Below, piece by piece: positions 16,827 through 25,378 of a DNA stretch of 64,000 nucleotides (position 1 is the first letter of the stretch; each line of letters begins with the position of its first letter). The translations under genes and the position numbers were made by a program. Location: the NCBI RefSeq assembly GCF_001613935.1, contig NZ_LQCI01000011.1:62001-126000 (forward strand). The letters are read 5' to 3'. The notes below the pieces were generated by a model. That model saw only the letters and a program-made list of their open reading frames with translations. It was not told where the DNA came from and did not search any database. The stretch comes from Amycolatopsis regifaucium. Its GTDB lineage: Bacteria > Actinomycetota > Actinomycetes > Mycobacteriales > Pseudonocardiaceae.

Positions 16827-17006
16827 ATGAAGATGTTCCTGCTGGGTGCGGCCGCGGGCTATGTACTGGGCGCGAAGGCCGGCCGGGGACGGTACGAGCA
16901 GATCGTGCGGACCTACCGCAAGATCGCCGACCACCCCATGGTGCAGGGCGCCGCCGGGGTCGCCCGCGCCAAGGTCGGTGAGCGGTTCGGGCGCCCCCAG
17001 CGCTGA
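16827..17006 (+). CDS. Small YtxH-like membrane-associated protein
   Basis: 59 residues beginning MKMFLLGAAAGYVLGAKAGR, a glycine-rich hydrophobic segment with the GYxxGxKAGR pattern seen in short actinobacterial YtxH-like proteins, followed by a basic amphipathic tail. The ATG at 16827 lies 11 bases after GGAGG; a TTG at 16818 is too close to that site. Function is unknown; membrane association is inference from the N-terminus. Confidence 0.65.
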   Translation: MKMFLLGAAAGYVLGAKAGRGRYEQIVRTYRKIADHPMVQGAAGVARAKVGERFGRPQR

Positions 17007-17030
17007 CCCGTGCCCTGAGACAGACCGGAG

Positions 17031-17070
17031 GGGCCCTTTCGCCGCACATGGCGCGACGAAAGGGCCCTTT
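17031..17070. terminator. Convergent terminator hairpin
   Basis: GGGCCCTTTCG (17031–17041) pairs with CGAAAGGGCCC (17057–17067) and is followed by TTTC. It lies between two converging genes and can serve both. The arm resembles the GAAAGGCCCC palindromes at 30.9 and 36.1 kb. Confidence 0.75.
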
Positions 17071-17075
17071 CGGGG

Positions 17076-17840
17076 TCAGGGGACGACGGCGACCACGAAG
17101 ACGCGCCGGAACTCGAACCAGGTGGTCCCGTCGGGGCGCGGCGGGTAGGCCTCGTCCAGCAAGCGGGCGAGCTGGGCCCGGAAGTGCGCCCAATCGGCGC
17201 CCGGGAAGGCTTCCTTGACCGGCCGGAGCGAGGTACCGGTGATCCATTCGAGCACGGCGTTCTCCCCGGACAGCCGCTGCAGATAGGTCGTCTCCCAGGC
17301 GTCGACGGCGCAGCCGGCGTCGGCGAGCAGGTTCCCGTAGCCGAGCGGGCTGTCGACGGCCTCGTTCTCCCGCAGGACGACGTCGGCGAGGCGGGCTGCC
17401 CACTCCTCGGTGCGCGCGAGCGCGCGGACCAGAGCGTGCGAGGGAGCGTCGAAGTTGCCGGGGACCTGGAAGGCGAGCGTCGCCCCGGACGGCAGGAGGT
17501 CGACCCAGCGCCGGAGCAGGAGCCGATGCTCGGAGACCCACTGGAGGACGGCGTTCGAGATGACGACGTCGGTATCCGGCTCGGGCGCCCAGTCGTTGAC
17601 GTCGAGCACCCGGGCGTCGACGCCTCGCGAGCGCGCGGCTTCGACCATTTCGGGGGAACTGTCGCTCGCCTCGATGATCGCGTCCGGCCAGCGTTCGGCC
17701 AGGACGGCGGTCAGGTTGCCGGGTCCGCAGCCGAGGTCGGCGACCCGGCGCGGTTTCCCGGCCGGTATCCGCCCGATGAGGTCGTGGAACGGCCGGGCCC
17801 GCAGGTCGGCGTAGTCGAGGTACTTGACCGGATCCCACAT
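17076..17840 (-). CDS. tam: Trans-aconitate 2-methyltransferase
   Basis: 254 residues, the normal Tam length. The SAM-binding motif I is VADLGCGPGNLT, with ASDSSPEM as the acidic loop and ISNAVLQWV as motif IV. The N-terminal MWDPVKYLDYADLRARPFHD is diagnostic of the family. The enzyme methylates trans-aconitate to stop it inhibiting aconitase. It is a single gene with its start close to the beginning of the alignment, 33 bases from the end of the gene behind it. Confidence 0.92.
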   Translation of the reverse strand: MWDPVKYLDYADLRARPFHDLIGRIPAGKPRRVADLGCGPGNLTAVLAERWPDAIIEASDSSPEMVEAARSRGVDARVLDVNDWAPEPDTDVVISNAVLQWVSEHRLLLRRWVDLLPSGATLAFQVPGNFDAPSHALVRALARTEEWAARLADVVLRENEAVDSPLGYGNLLADAGCAVDAWETTYLQRLSGENAVLEWITGTSLRPVKEAFPGADWAHFRAQLARLLDEAYPPRPDGTTWFEFRRVFVVAVVP

Positions 17841-17873
17841 GGCGCCTCCCAGCGATACAGTACGAGCGTACTG

Positions 17874-18395
17874 CTAGCCGCGTGGCTTGACCAGTTTCTC
17901 CGCCGCTTCCTCGGCGATCGCCTTGACCAGGTCGACGTCGGTGCCGGGATCGGGCCGCACCTGCAGCACCGTCCCGTCCCGGCCGGGGATCTTGCGTTCG
18001 ACGAACCACGCTCCGCCGGTCCCGAAGTCCTTGCGGTGCCGTTCCCGGACCGAGCCGTCGACCCGCTGCCGCAGCTGGAGCGGTACCTTGCCCGGCCGGG
18101 GGAGCTTGAACCGCACCGGCGCCTTGTCGGCCAGCAGGACGGCCTTCCCGGCGGTGCCGGTCTCCTGGGATTCGGTCAGGGTGAGCACCCCGTCGGACCA
18201 CGCGGCTTTGCCGACCAGGTGCCAGCCGACCCGGCGCGGCCCCGCCTCGGCCGGGATCCAGAGCCCCAGCGGCGTGACGAGCAGATAGCCGCCGCCCTCG
18301 ACGGCCGTGCTCCCGACGACGTGTTCGCCGTCGTCCAGCGAGCCGTCGAAATCCGCCGGGACACGGTCACCGAGCAGGTGACGCAGCCAGCCCAT
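17874..18395 (-). CDS. Conserved hypothetical protein downstream of dnaG
   Basis: About 173 residues without signal peptide or membrane segments. It has a beta-rich N-terminal half (GGGYLLVTPLGLWIP) and ends VDLVKAIAEEAAEKLVKPRG. I recognise it only as the type of small protein often found behind dnaG in actinobacteria. The dnaG stop is directly followed by GTG CTC ATG; I prefer the ATG at 18395, but the GTG at 18401 is possible. Coupled translation with dnaG is likely. Confidence 0.68.
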   Translation of the reverse strand: MGWLRHLLGDRVPADFDGSLDDGEHVVGSTAVEGGGYLLVTPLGLWIPAEAGPRRVGWHLVGKAAWSDGVLTLTESQETGTAGKAVLLADKAPVRFKLPRPGKVPLQLRQRVDGSVRERHRKDFGTGGAWFVERKIPGRDGTVLQVRPDPGTDVDLVKAIAEEAAEKLVKPRG

Positions 18396-18401
18396 GAGCA
18401 C

Positions 18402-20300
18402 TCAGTCCAATCCGCCGATGGCCTGTTCCTTCAGCGCTTTCCGGTATTGCTCGAGCGCGACGAGGTCGCCGAACAGCGCGCGGTAGTCGTCCGGCGCCTC
18501 GACCGGGGAAAGCCGCTGGAGTTTCGACTTGATCTCGTTGATCTGGCGGCCGACCAGCGCTTCCTGCACCGCCGCGAGCTGCGCGGAGATGTAGCGCGAG
18601 TCGACCTCGCCCTTGGCGCGCAACGGTTCGACCGAAAGCTCGCTGAGCACGCGCCGTACCGTCCCCTGTGGACAGTGCGGGGCGGCGGCGTCGAGCAGGG
18701 CGGGCCCGGTCAGCCCGGAACCCGCGCCCCCGGCGGCCAGCAGTGCCTTGTGGATGGCGACGTACACCGGATGAGTGAACGCGTCCTCGGGGAGCGCGTC
18801 GTACTCGGCACCGGCGAGCATCGGCTGCTGCAGCGCCGCCTTCAGAGCTTCGCGCTGCGCGATGAACCGCGGGTCGCCGGGCGCGGGCCTCGGCAGGTCC
18901 TCCTCCATGGTGGCGGTGGCCGCCTGGGCGGGCCGCCGGACCTCGATGGCGTTCGAGCGTTTCGCCGTGGCGCCCGCGCTGCCGCGGACCCGGTTCACCA
19001 CCTGCGCCGCGTCCTGCCAGCCGACCCACCAGGCGAGCTTCGACGCGTAGCCGTCCCGGCTGGCGCGGTCCTTGATGCCCGCGACCATCGGGACGGTCTT
19101 CTGCAGCGCCGCCACCTGGCCGTCGACCGAGTCGAGGTCGAAGCCCTTGAGCATGCTCTTGATCGCGAACTCGAACAGCGGGATCCGCCGCGCGACCAGA
19201 TCGCGCACGGCGGTGTCGCCCTTCGCGAGCCGCAGTTCGCAGGGATCCATGCCGTCGGGGGCGACCGCGATGTACGTCTGCCCGGCGAAGGTCTGGTCGC
19301 CCTCGAAAGCCTTCAGCGCCGCCTTCTGGCCGGCTTCGTCACCGTCGAAGGTGAAGATCACTTCGCCGCGGAATGCGTCGTCGTCCATCATCAGCCGGCG
19401 AAGCACCTTCATGTGGTCCTCGCCGAACGCCGTCCCCGACGACGCGACGGCCGTGGGCACCCCGGCGGCGTGCATCGCCATCACGTCGGTGTAGCCCTCG
19501 ACCACGACGACCTGGTGCCGCTTCGCGATCTCGCGTTTGGCCAGATCGAGGCCGAACATCACCTGCGACTTCTTGTAGATCGGTGATTCCGAGGTGTTCA
19601 GGTACTTCGCCGAGACACGGTCGTCGTCGTACAGGCGCCGGGCACCGAAGCCGACGACCTCGTTGCCGACGTCGCGGATGGGCCACAGCAGCCGCCGGTT
19701 GAACCGGTCCATCGGGCCGCGCTGCCCTTCCTTGGCCAGTCCGGCCGTGAGCAGTTCCTTGACCTCGAACCCCCGGTTGAGCAGGTGTTTGGTGAGCTTG
19801 TCCCAGCCGGCCGGCGCGTAACCGCAGCCGAACGTCTGCGCGGCGGCGGCGTCGAAACCCCGCTCGGACAGGAAGTCCCGCGCCGCGCGCGCGTCCGGGG
19901 TGAGCAACTGCTCGGCGTAGAACTCCTGGGCCGCGCGGTGCGCCTCGATCAGCCGGGAGCGGGTGCCGCGGTCACGCTGGACGCTTCCGCCGCCCCCTTC
20001 GTAGGTCAGCCGGAAGCCCGCGCGGTCCGCGAGCCGCTCGACGGCCTCGACGAAGGAGATCAAATCCATCTTCTGCACGAATTTGATCACGTCACCACCT
20101 TCGCCACAGCCGAAGCAGTGGAAGGTGCCGTGGGAGGGGCGCACGTTGAACGACGGGGTCTTCTCGTTGTGGAACGGGCAAAGCCCCTTCATGCTGCCGC
20201 CACCGGCGCTGCGAAGGGCGACGTAATCACCGATGACCTCGTCAATCCGGTTGCGCTCGCGCACCTCCGCGATGTCGCTGTCCCGAATCCGTCCTGCCAC
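18402..20300 (-). CDS. dnaG: DNA primase
   Basis: 632 residues. The CHC2 zinc-binding domain (CPFHNEKTPSF to FHCFGCGEGGDV) is at residues 40–65, the primase core with GYAPAGWDKL follows, and the TOPRIM domain has VVEGYTDVMAMH and FDGDEAGQKAA around 260–315. The C-terminal DnaB-interaction domain (residues ~480–632) is present. It synthesises the RNA primers at the replication fork. It starts at a GTG. The region upstream carries a CTAG-flanked inverted-repeat element. Confidence 0.97.
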   Translation of the reverse strand: MAGRIRDSDIAEVRERNRIDEVIGDYVALRSAGGGSMKGLCPFHNEKTPSFNVRPSHGTFHCFGCGEGGDVIKFVQKMDLISFVEAVERLADRAGFRLTYEGGGGSVQRDRGTRSRLIEAHRAAQEFYAEQLLTPDARAARDFLSERGFDAAAAQTFGCGYAPAGWDKLTKHLLNRGFEVKELLTAGLAKEGQRGPMDRFNRRLLWPIRDVGNEVVGFGARRLYDDDRVSAKYLNTSESPIYKKSQVMFGLDLAKREIAKRHQVVVVEGYTDVMAMHAAGVPTAVASSGTAFGEDHMKVLRRLMMDDDAFRGEVIFTFDGDEAGQKAALKAFEGDQTFAGQTYIAVAPDGMDPCELRLAKGDTAVRDLVARRIPLFEFAIKSMLKGFDLDSVDGQVAALQKTVPMVAGIKDRASRDGYASKLAWWVGWQDAAQVVNRVRGSAGATAKRSNAIEVRRPAQAATATMEEDLPRPAPGDPRFIAQREALKAALQQPMLAGAEYDALPEDAFTHPVYVAIHKALLAAGGAGSGLTGPALLDAAAPHCPQGTVRRVLSELSVEPLRAKGEVDSRYISAQLAAVQEALVGRQINEIKSKLQRLSPVEAPDDYRALFGDLVALEQYRKALKEQAIGGLD

Positions 20301-20309
20301 GCCACCACT

Positions 20310-20399
20310 CTAGGCCGTGTCCTGTGAGTCAGTTCGATGGGCTTCGTGATCCGTCAGGGGCCGCCTGGGCGCGAACATGGCTTGCGGGACACGGTCTAG
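20310..20399. repeat. 90-bp inverted-repeat element flanked by CTAG (MITE candidate)
   Basis: CTAGGCCGTGTCC (20310–20322) faces GGACACGGTCTAG (20387–20399) with one mismatch; the 64 bases between do not pair. A short element with terminal inverted repeats next to a CTAG on each side fits a miniature transposable element of the IS5 group, whose target is described as YTAR. It could instead be a plain regulatory inverted repeat. Confidence 0.35.
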
Positions 20400-20436
20400 T
20401 TCTTCGTCGCGGAGGGGTGTGCGGCACACTCGGGGA

Positions 20437-21375
20437 ATGAGTACCGCCCTGGATGAACTCGCCGGGAAGTTCGCCGAGCTGCGCCCTCACCTGGTGTCCG
20501 TCGCCTACCGGCTCACCGGCACGCTGTCCGACGCCGAGGACGCGGTCCAGGAGTCCTGGCTGCGGCTGAGCGGCCTCGGCGAGGAGCGCCGGGCGGCGAT
20601 CGAGGATCACAAGGGGTGGCTGACGACCGTTGTCAGCCGGATCTGTCTCGACCGGCTGCGGTCGGCGGTGGTGCGCCGCGAGCGGTACGTCGGCGAATGG
20701 CTTCCCGAGCCGGTACTCGGCCCGCTGGGCACGCCGTCTTCGGAGGACCCGCTCGCCGTCGCGGTCCGCGACGACGGGATGCGGATGGCGGCGATGGTGG
20801 TCCTCGACCGGCTGACGCCCGAACAACGCGTCGCGTTCGTGCTGCACGACGCGTTCTCGGTGCCGTTCGGCGAGATCGCCGAGATCCTGGGCTGCACCAC
20901 CGAGGCCGCCCGCCAGCACGGTTCCCGCGGCCGCCGGGCGCTCGCCGACGCCGAACCGCCGCCACGGACGGCGCTCGCCGAGCAGCAGCGGATCATCGAG
21001 AAGTTCGTGACCGCGATGCTCACCGGCGACATCCAGGCGGTGGCCGAAGTACTGCACCCGGACGTCGCCCTCGTCGGCGACGGTGGTGGCAAGGCGCGCA
21101 CGGCGGTGCGCACGGTCGCCGGCTTCGACAAGGTCACCCGGCTGTTCCAGGGCCTCATGCGGATGTACGACCCGGCCGGGCTCGAGAAGGCGCGGTTCGC
21201 GCTGGTCAACGGCGACCTCGGGCTCTACCTCCCGCCGCAGGAGGCCTCCGGCGGGTACCGGGCGCTCGACGAGCACGTCGACGCGTTCGTCATCCGCGAC
21301 GGGAAGATCGTGACGATCTACGACATGGCGAACCCGGACAAACTCACCACCGCGCGCGCCCGCGTCGGCGCCTGA
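20437..21375 (+). CDS. ECF41-family RNA polymerase sigma factor (SigJ-like)
   Basis: 312 residues. Sigma-70 regions 2 (ELRPHLVSVAYRLTGTLSDA, then EDAVQESWLRL) and 4 (FVLHDAFSVPFGEIAEILGC) are followed by a SnoaL-like C-terminal extension from about residue 185, with the ECF41 signature DGGGKARTAVRTVAG. In ECF41 factors this extension modulates activity in place of an anti-sigma factor. GGGGA just before the ATG at 20437 selects this start over one 20 codons upstream. The partner gene encoding a CMD-family protein lies convergently next to it, as is typical of this group. Confidence 0.93.
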   Translation: MSTALDELAGKFAELRPHLVSVAYRLTGTLSDAEDAVQESWLRLSGLGEERRAAIEDHKGWLTTVVSRICLDRLRSAVVRRERYVGEWLPEPVLGPLGTPSSEDPLAVAVRDDGMRMAAMVVLDRLTPEQRVAFVLHDAFSVPFGEIAEILGCTTEAARQHGSRGRRALADAEPPPRTALAEQQRIIEKFVTAMLTGDIQAVAEVLHPDVALVGDGGGKARTAVRTVAGFDKVTRLFQGLMRMYDPAGLEKARFALVNGDLGLYLPPQEASGGYRALDEHVDAFVIRDGKIVTIYDMANPDKLTTARARVGA

Positions 21376-21377
21376 CC

Positions 21378-21439
21378 GCGTTTCGTCCTCTGAACGCGGT
21401 CCTTGCGTGCGCGACGACCGCATTCAGAGGACGAAACGC
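21378..21439. repeat. Intergenic palindrome, family A, copy 1
   Basis: Arms 21378–21401 and 21416–21439 pair over 24 bases with one mismatch; the core is CGTCCTCTGAACGCGG. It sits between the converging ECF41 and CMD genes, starting three bases after the sigma stop, so it probably terminates both. Further copies lie at 22363 and 33239. Confidence 0.85.
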
Positions 21440-21459
21440 AGAAGGTCAGGGGGCCGGGG

Positions 21460-22026
21460 TCAGGGAAGCGGGATCCGGCAGGCGTCGCCCGAGGTGAAGC
21501 CCTGGGCGGTGATGTCGAGCGCGCTGTTCATCCGGGCACGCATGTTCTCCAGCCCGATCTGGTAGGTCAGCTCGATGACGCCCTTGCGGCCGAACTCGCG
21601 TTCCAGTTCGGCGACCTGCTCGTCGGTGACGGTCACCGGGCTCGCGGTCATCGCGTCGGCGTAGGCGAGCGCGAGTCGTTCCTGAGCGGTGAAGGCCGGC
21701 GACTTCGCGTAGTCGTCGATGTTCTTCAGCCGTTCGATGTCGAGTCCCTCGTGCAGCTGCAGCATGGTGCCGAAGTCGATGCACCACGAGCAGCCGAGCT
21801 GCGTCGCGACGCGGTACACGGCCAGCTCGCGCACGTTCGCGGGCAGCGTTTTGCTGGCCTTCTCCGCCAGCATTTCGTGCATGCCGTTGGCCCGGAGCAG
21901 TGCCGGGTGGTGTGCGTAGACGGCCATCGGCTCGGGGACGGCGCCGAACCGTTTCCCGGCGAACTTGTAGATCAGCTTCAGCAGGAAGCCGGCGTCGGCG
22001 GTTTTGACGGCGGGAATGCGCGGCAT
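21460..22026 (-). CDS. Carboxymuconolactone decarboxylase (AhpD-like) family protein, ECF41 partner
   Basis: 188 residues. The CMD core holds ELAVYRVATQLGCSWCIDFG with the CxxC-type redox pair (here C-S-W-C) followed by the usual acidic/His helix, and MTASPVTVTDEQVAELEREF. Proteins of this class are the standard targets of ECF41 sigma factors. The promoter region carries TGTCACG-N16-CGTC. Biochemical role is probably peroxidase or redox; the substrate is unknown. Confidence 0.9.
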   Translation of the reverse strand: MPRIPAVKTADAGFLLKLIYKFAGKRFGAVPEPMAVYAHHPALLRANGMHEMLAEKASKTLPANVRELAVYRVATQLGCSWCIDFGTMLQLHEGLDIERLKNIDDYAKSPAFTAQERLALAYADAMTASPVTVTDEQVAELEREFGRKGVIELTYQIGLENMRARMNSALDITAQGFTSGDACRIPLP

Positions 22027-22060
22027 GGTGTCCTCCTCGTGCGGTTGCGATCAGAAGGTG

Positions 22061-22087
22061 GACGAGACGGCGCGCGGGAGCGTGACA
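22061..22087 (-). promoter_or_regulatory. Putative ECF41-dependent promoter of the CMD gene
   Basis: On the minus strand, TGTCACG (22087–22081), 16 bases, then CGTC (22064–22061), ending 35 bases before the CMD start. The reported ECF41 consensus is TGTCACA with a CGTC -10 at this spacing. Confidence 0.7.
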
Positions 22088-22276
22088 GCCGCTCCCCGGT
22101 GACGTGGGCCACGGCCGGAACGGAGCCGATTCAGCCTTTTCGCCGGAACCGCCCTTCGACACAACCGATGTCGTCACATCGGTCTCTTCGGCGATCCCTC
22201 CGCACTCCCCACCGGAGGAACACAGGACCCGTCCGAGGCTCGCCGTCGAAACCCCACGACCGGGCGAAATCCTCGA

Positions 22277-22333
22277 AGTACATGATGGCCCCCTTCCTTG
22301 CGCTAGGCGCAAGGAAGGGGGCCATCATGTACT
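22277..22333. repeat. Intergenic palindrome, family C, perfect 27-bp arms
   Basis: Arms 22277–22303 and 22307–22333 pair without a mismatch across the 3-base loop TAG; the core is TACATGATGGCCCCC. A half copy of the same word lies at 48297–48313. Confidence 0.85.
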
Positions 22334-22362
22334 GGGGCGCCACAGGACCCTGTCACGCCACG

Positions 22363-22430
22363 CCCGCGTTTAGTCCTCTGGATGCGGTGGTTGCGCGTGC
22401 AAGGACCGCATCCAGAGGACTAAACGCGGG
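22363..22430. repeat. Intergenic palindrome, family A, copy 2
   Basis: Perfect 26-bp arms (22363–22388, 22405–22430) with core AGTCCTCTGGATGCGG. The loop contains TTGCGCGTGCAA, itself nearly palindromic. It lies just beyond the membrane-protein stop on the minus strand and probably terminates it. Confidence 0.85.
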
Positions 22431-22436
22431 AAGGGG

Positions 22437-24239
22437 TCAGGGGGTGATCGCCCGCACGTCCCAGATCCAGACGCCGTCGACGAACTCGCCGGGCTTCCGC
22501 AGCAGCAGGTCCACCGTCGCCCGAAAGGCGTCCTGGTGTTCGCGCGGGATCAGCACGAGGACGTCGGCGTTCCAGTACCGCAGATCCTCCAGCGCCTGCA
22601 CGCGCTGCGACTCGGTGATCGTCGCCGGCACGCCGGTCTGCTTGATCTGGTCGAAGATGACCGACGTCGGCCGCTGGATGGCGCCGTAGCGGCCGCGTTT
22701 GTCGTCCGGGCCGCTCGGCCCGACGAAGTAGCCCTCGGGCATCGAGTAGCCGAGTCCCGCGTCGATCTGCCAGTGGAGCGGCTCGGATTCGCCGGAACTC
22801 GGCAACGGGACGGGCACCACGGTCCCGCCGGGCGCGACGTAGGTCCGCCAGGTGCCGTCGGCGAGGAACCGCGGTGTCGGCGGCCGGTCCTTCACGATCA
22901 GCTGCGTCGGCGCGATCGGCAGCAGGACCGCGATGACGACGCCGATCCACACCAGCCGCAACGGGAATCGGCGCTCCCCCGGCACTTCGGGCAGTTTCGC
23001 CGCGACCGACCAGACCCGCTCGGTCGCCAGCGCCAGCAGGGCGCCGATGAGCGGAATGCAGCCCATCGCGAGCCGTGATTCCAGCAGTGATTCGAACAGC
23101 GGCAGTTCCGCGAGCAGCTTCCACGGCCCGGGGATGCCGGTCTCCTCGTGCACCACGACGAGTTGCACACCGAGCGAAAGCCACGCCATCACGAACATCG
23201 AGATCGCCAGCGCCCGCGCGAACACCTCGCGCCACAGCCAGACGGTGATCACCACCATCAGCACGATCAAAGGCCAGCCGAAGAAGGCGTTCTCCTCCGT
23301 ACGGTTCATCGACACGTCCGCCGCGGCCTGCGGCTGCCCGGCCACCGACTGCGTCGCGAACCGGGTGAACGCGGCCGTGTCGTTGCCGACGGCACCGTGC
23401 TCGATCGCCTGGTAGCTCTGCGGGCCGAAGAACTGCCACCACAAGGGGAAAGCGCACAGCACCAGCGCCACGAGGACGCCGATGCCGACCCCGATTCCCA
23501 GCGGTTTCGCCATCGGCGGGAACTCGCGGTAGTTCGTCGCGAAGTAGGCGATGGCGAAGATCGCGAACGCCATCGCGAAGATCAGCAGCGGCTCTTCGCC
23601 GAGGAAGATCTGGTACGCCGCCAGGAGACCGAGGAAGATCCCGTTGCGGACCGGGCGCTCACCACGGGCGATCTTGAAGACCAGCAACGCGATGAAGGGC
23701 AGCACGAACCACGCGACGAAGTTCGGATGCGCGTTGCCGTGCGAGATCATTGGCGGGGCGAACCCGCAGAACGCGCCGCCGATCGCCGCGCCGACCCGGT
23801 TGGTGACCAGATGCCGCGAGAAGACCCAGTACCAGGCCGCGGCGGTGCCGGCGAGACCGCCGGTGAGCGCGATGGCCCAGGTGACCGTCGGGCCGAAGGT
23901 GAGCGTGACCGGCGCCAGCGGGATGCCGATGCCGAGCATGGCCGTGTTGGCCATCAGGTTCACGCCGAGCGGATGGTTCTGGAAATGCGTCGTGAGCGGA
24001 TTCCTCAGGTGCAGCACGTTGTCCGCGGTGACGGAGAAGAACCACTCCCACAGGTTCTGGTCCGACGCGCTGTTCCAGAGGTAGCCCTTTTCGAGGTCGA
24101 GCCAAAGCCCGTTGTAGAGCAGGAAAGCGAACAGCAGGAAGCCGCCCATGATGGCGGCGTCGGCACCGGTGAACCGGCGAGGTCTCGTGGGAGTCTCCTC
24201 GGCCTCCACGGCCGCCGCCTCAGCCTGGAAAAGACTCAC
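22437..24239 (-). CDS. Multi-spanning membrane protein, GT-C-like glycosyltransferase
   Basis: 600 residues. About twelve hydrophobic segments lie between residues 30 and 430, followed by a 170-residue soluble C-terminus. The first external loop carries LRNPLTTHFQNHPLGVNLM and a later one CGFAPPMISHGNAHPNFVAW, a layout typical of GT-C polyprenyl-sugar-dependent transferases of the actinobacterial cell envelope. I cannot name the sugar or acceptor. It is a single gene whose start lies ten bases from the end of the serpin gene on the same strand. Confidence 0.68.
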   Translation of the reverse strand: MSLFQAEAAAVEAEETPTRPRRFTGADAAIMGGFLLFAFLLYNGLWLDLEKGYLWNSASDQNLWEWFFSVTADNVLHLRNPLTTHFQNHPLGVNLMANTAMLGIGIPLAPVTLTFGPTVTWAIALTGGLAGTAAAWYWVFSRHLVTNRVGAAIGGAFCGFAPPMISHGNAHPNFVAWFVLPFIALLVFKIARGERPVRNGIFLGLLAAYQIFLGEEPLLIFAMAFAIFAIAYFATNYREFPPMAKPLGIGVGIGVLVALVLCAFPLWWQFFGPQSYQAIEHGAVGNDTAAFTRFATQSVAGQPQAAADVSMNRTEENAFFGWPLIVLMVVITVWLWREVFARALAISMFVMAWLSLGVQLVVVHEETGIPGPWKLLAELPLFESLLESRLAMGCIPLIGALLALATERVWSVAAKLPEVPGERRFPLRLVWIGVVIAVLLPIAPTQLIVKDRPPTPRFLADGTWRTYVAPGGTVVPVPLPSSGESEPLHWQIDAGLGYSMPEGYFVGPSGPDDKRGRYGAIQRPTSVIFDQIKQTGVPATITESQRVQALEDLRYWNADVLVLIPREHQDAFRATVDLLLRKPGEFVDGVWIWDVRAITP

Positions 24240-24248
24240 TGACCATCC

Positions 24249-25325
24249 TCACGGCTCGACTACGCGGGCGAGAAAGTAGATCACACCCGTCGAGGCATGC
24301 CTCACGAGCAACAGGAAGGGACGATCGACGGTGACCTCGAGCGGTTCGTCGACGATGAGCGACGTCAACCGCATCAGCACCGCGGTCGCGGCGGCGCCTT
24401 CGAGGCCCTGTTCGTCGATGCGAAGCACGGACTGGTGGACCACCTCGGACACTTCGAGCCGGTCGTCGTCGGCGAGTCCGGTGAGGTCGGCGCCGCCGGT
24501 GAACATGGTCCGCACACCGAGCTCCTGCAGCTTCCCCGTCAGCGGGCTGGCCACGTCGAGCTCCAGCTTCGGCAGCGACAGGGCGATCGTTTTCGACCGG
24601 GGGCTCTCCAGCAGCCGCGCCAGCTTGCCCGCGTCGAGTTCGGCTTCGTCGAGGTCCCCGTCGGGGAGCAGGACGACCGCCTCCACGCCGCCCTCCGCAC
24701 CGAGCCGGATGGCCTGCCAGCCGTCCTCGTGGGCGTGGTCGAGCTGCTCTTGGAGCCACATGGTCGGTATCTTGCGCGTTCCGGACGGCGCGTGGAAGTC
24801 GGCGTCCGCGGTGTTGTCACGCCGGAACGGGTTGATCCACGCGGTTTTGAGATACAGCGCGTTGACGATGGCGGCGACGGTGTCCGGCGCGACCGTCCCC
24901 GGCTTCAGCAGCTCGGGGATCAGCTCGCGGGTGGCCTCGGCGACGTCGGCGTTGATCAGCCGTCGCGCGGCCTCCGGGTCGTCCTTGAACGGCGCGCTGG
25001 CGACCTCGCCGCCCGGCCATGTCGCCAGTTCCTCGCGGAACGAGTCTTCGAGCGTGAGCCCGTCCCAGGCCCAGAGCGTGTTCGCCACGGCGAGTACCGG
25101 ACCGTCGTCGAGCAGTGACGAAGCATTGCCCAGCAGATCGGCGAGTTCGTCCGGATCGCCGAGCAGCGCGATCAGCTCTTCTCTGGTCTTCCCCTTGGCG
25201 GCCTGGGTCACCAGGCCGAGCGCACTCGCGATCGAGTACGGCGAGAAGCACGCGTTCTCCGTGCGGCTCGCCAGCACCCGGTAGAGGTCCAGACCAAACC
25301 GGAGGTGGCTTTCGACAGCGCCCAT
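24249..25325 (-). CDS. Serpin-family serine protease inhibitor
   Basis: 358 residues, a full serpin domain. NACFSPYSIASALGLVTQ is the conserved start, VVLLPDG the sheet region, and the reactive-centre hinge GLEGAAATAVLM precedes the signature DRPFLLLVRHASTGVIYFLA. Serpins trap serine or cysteine proteases by a suicide mechanism; the alanine-rich hinge suggests it is inhibitory. I see no signal peptide at the ATG at 25325, and the upstream extension is low-complexity, so it should be cytosolic unless the start is wrong. Two other protease-related loci lie in the window. Confidence 0.9.
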   Translation of the reverse strand: MGAVESHLRFGLDLYRVLASRTENACFSPYSIASALGLVTQAAKGKTREELIALLGDPDELADLLGNASSLLDDGPVLAVANTLWAWDGLTLEDSFREELATWPGGEVASAPFKDDPEAARRLINADVAEATRELIPELLKPGTVAPDTVAAIVNALYLKTAWINPFRRDNTADADFHAPSGTRKIPTMWLQEQLDHAHEDGWQAIRLGAEGGVEAVVLLPDGDLDEAELDAGKLARLLESPRSKTIALSLPKLELDVASPLTGKLQELGVRTMFTGGADLTGLADDDRLEVSEVVHQSVLRIDEQGLEGAAATAVLMRLTSLIVDEPLEVTVDRPFLLLVRHASTGVIYFLARVVEP

Positions 25326-25378
25326 GCCGCAGACCGTACCGTGGACGGGCCCGTCCGTCTCCTGTCCGAAAGTTCCCT

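Larger units (their letters stand above)
22027..22436. other. Intergenic region with two large palindromes and ECF41 promoter
   Basis: 410 bases with no supported gene. From the CMD side it holds the ECF41-type promoter (22061–22087), a spacer, the family C palindrome (22277–22333) and the second family A palindrome (22363–22430), which ends seven bases before the stop of the membrane protein gene. Confidence 0.7.

Noticed and set aside
17184-19586. 800-codon + strand frame over tam and dnaG
   Set aside because: Antisense shadow: opposite strand carries tam and dnaG with complete motifs.
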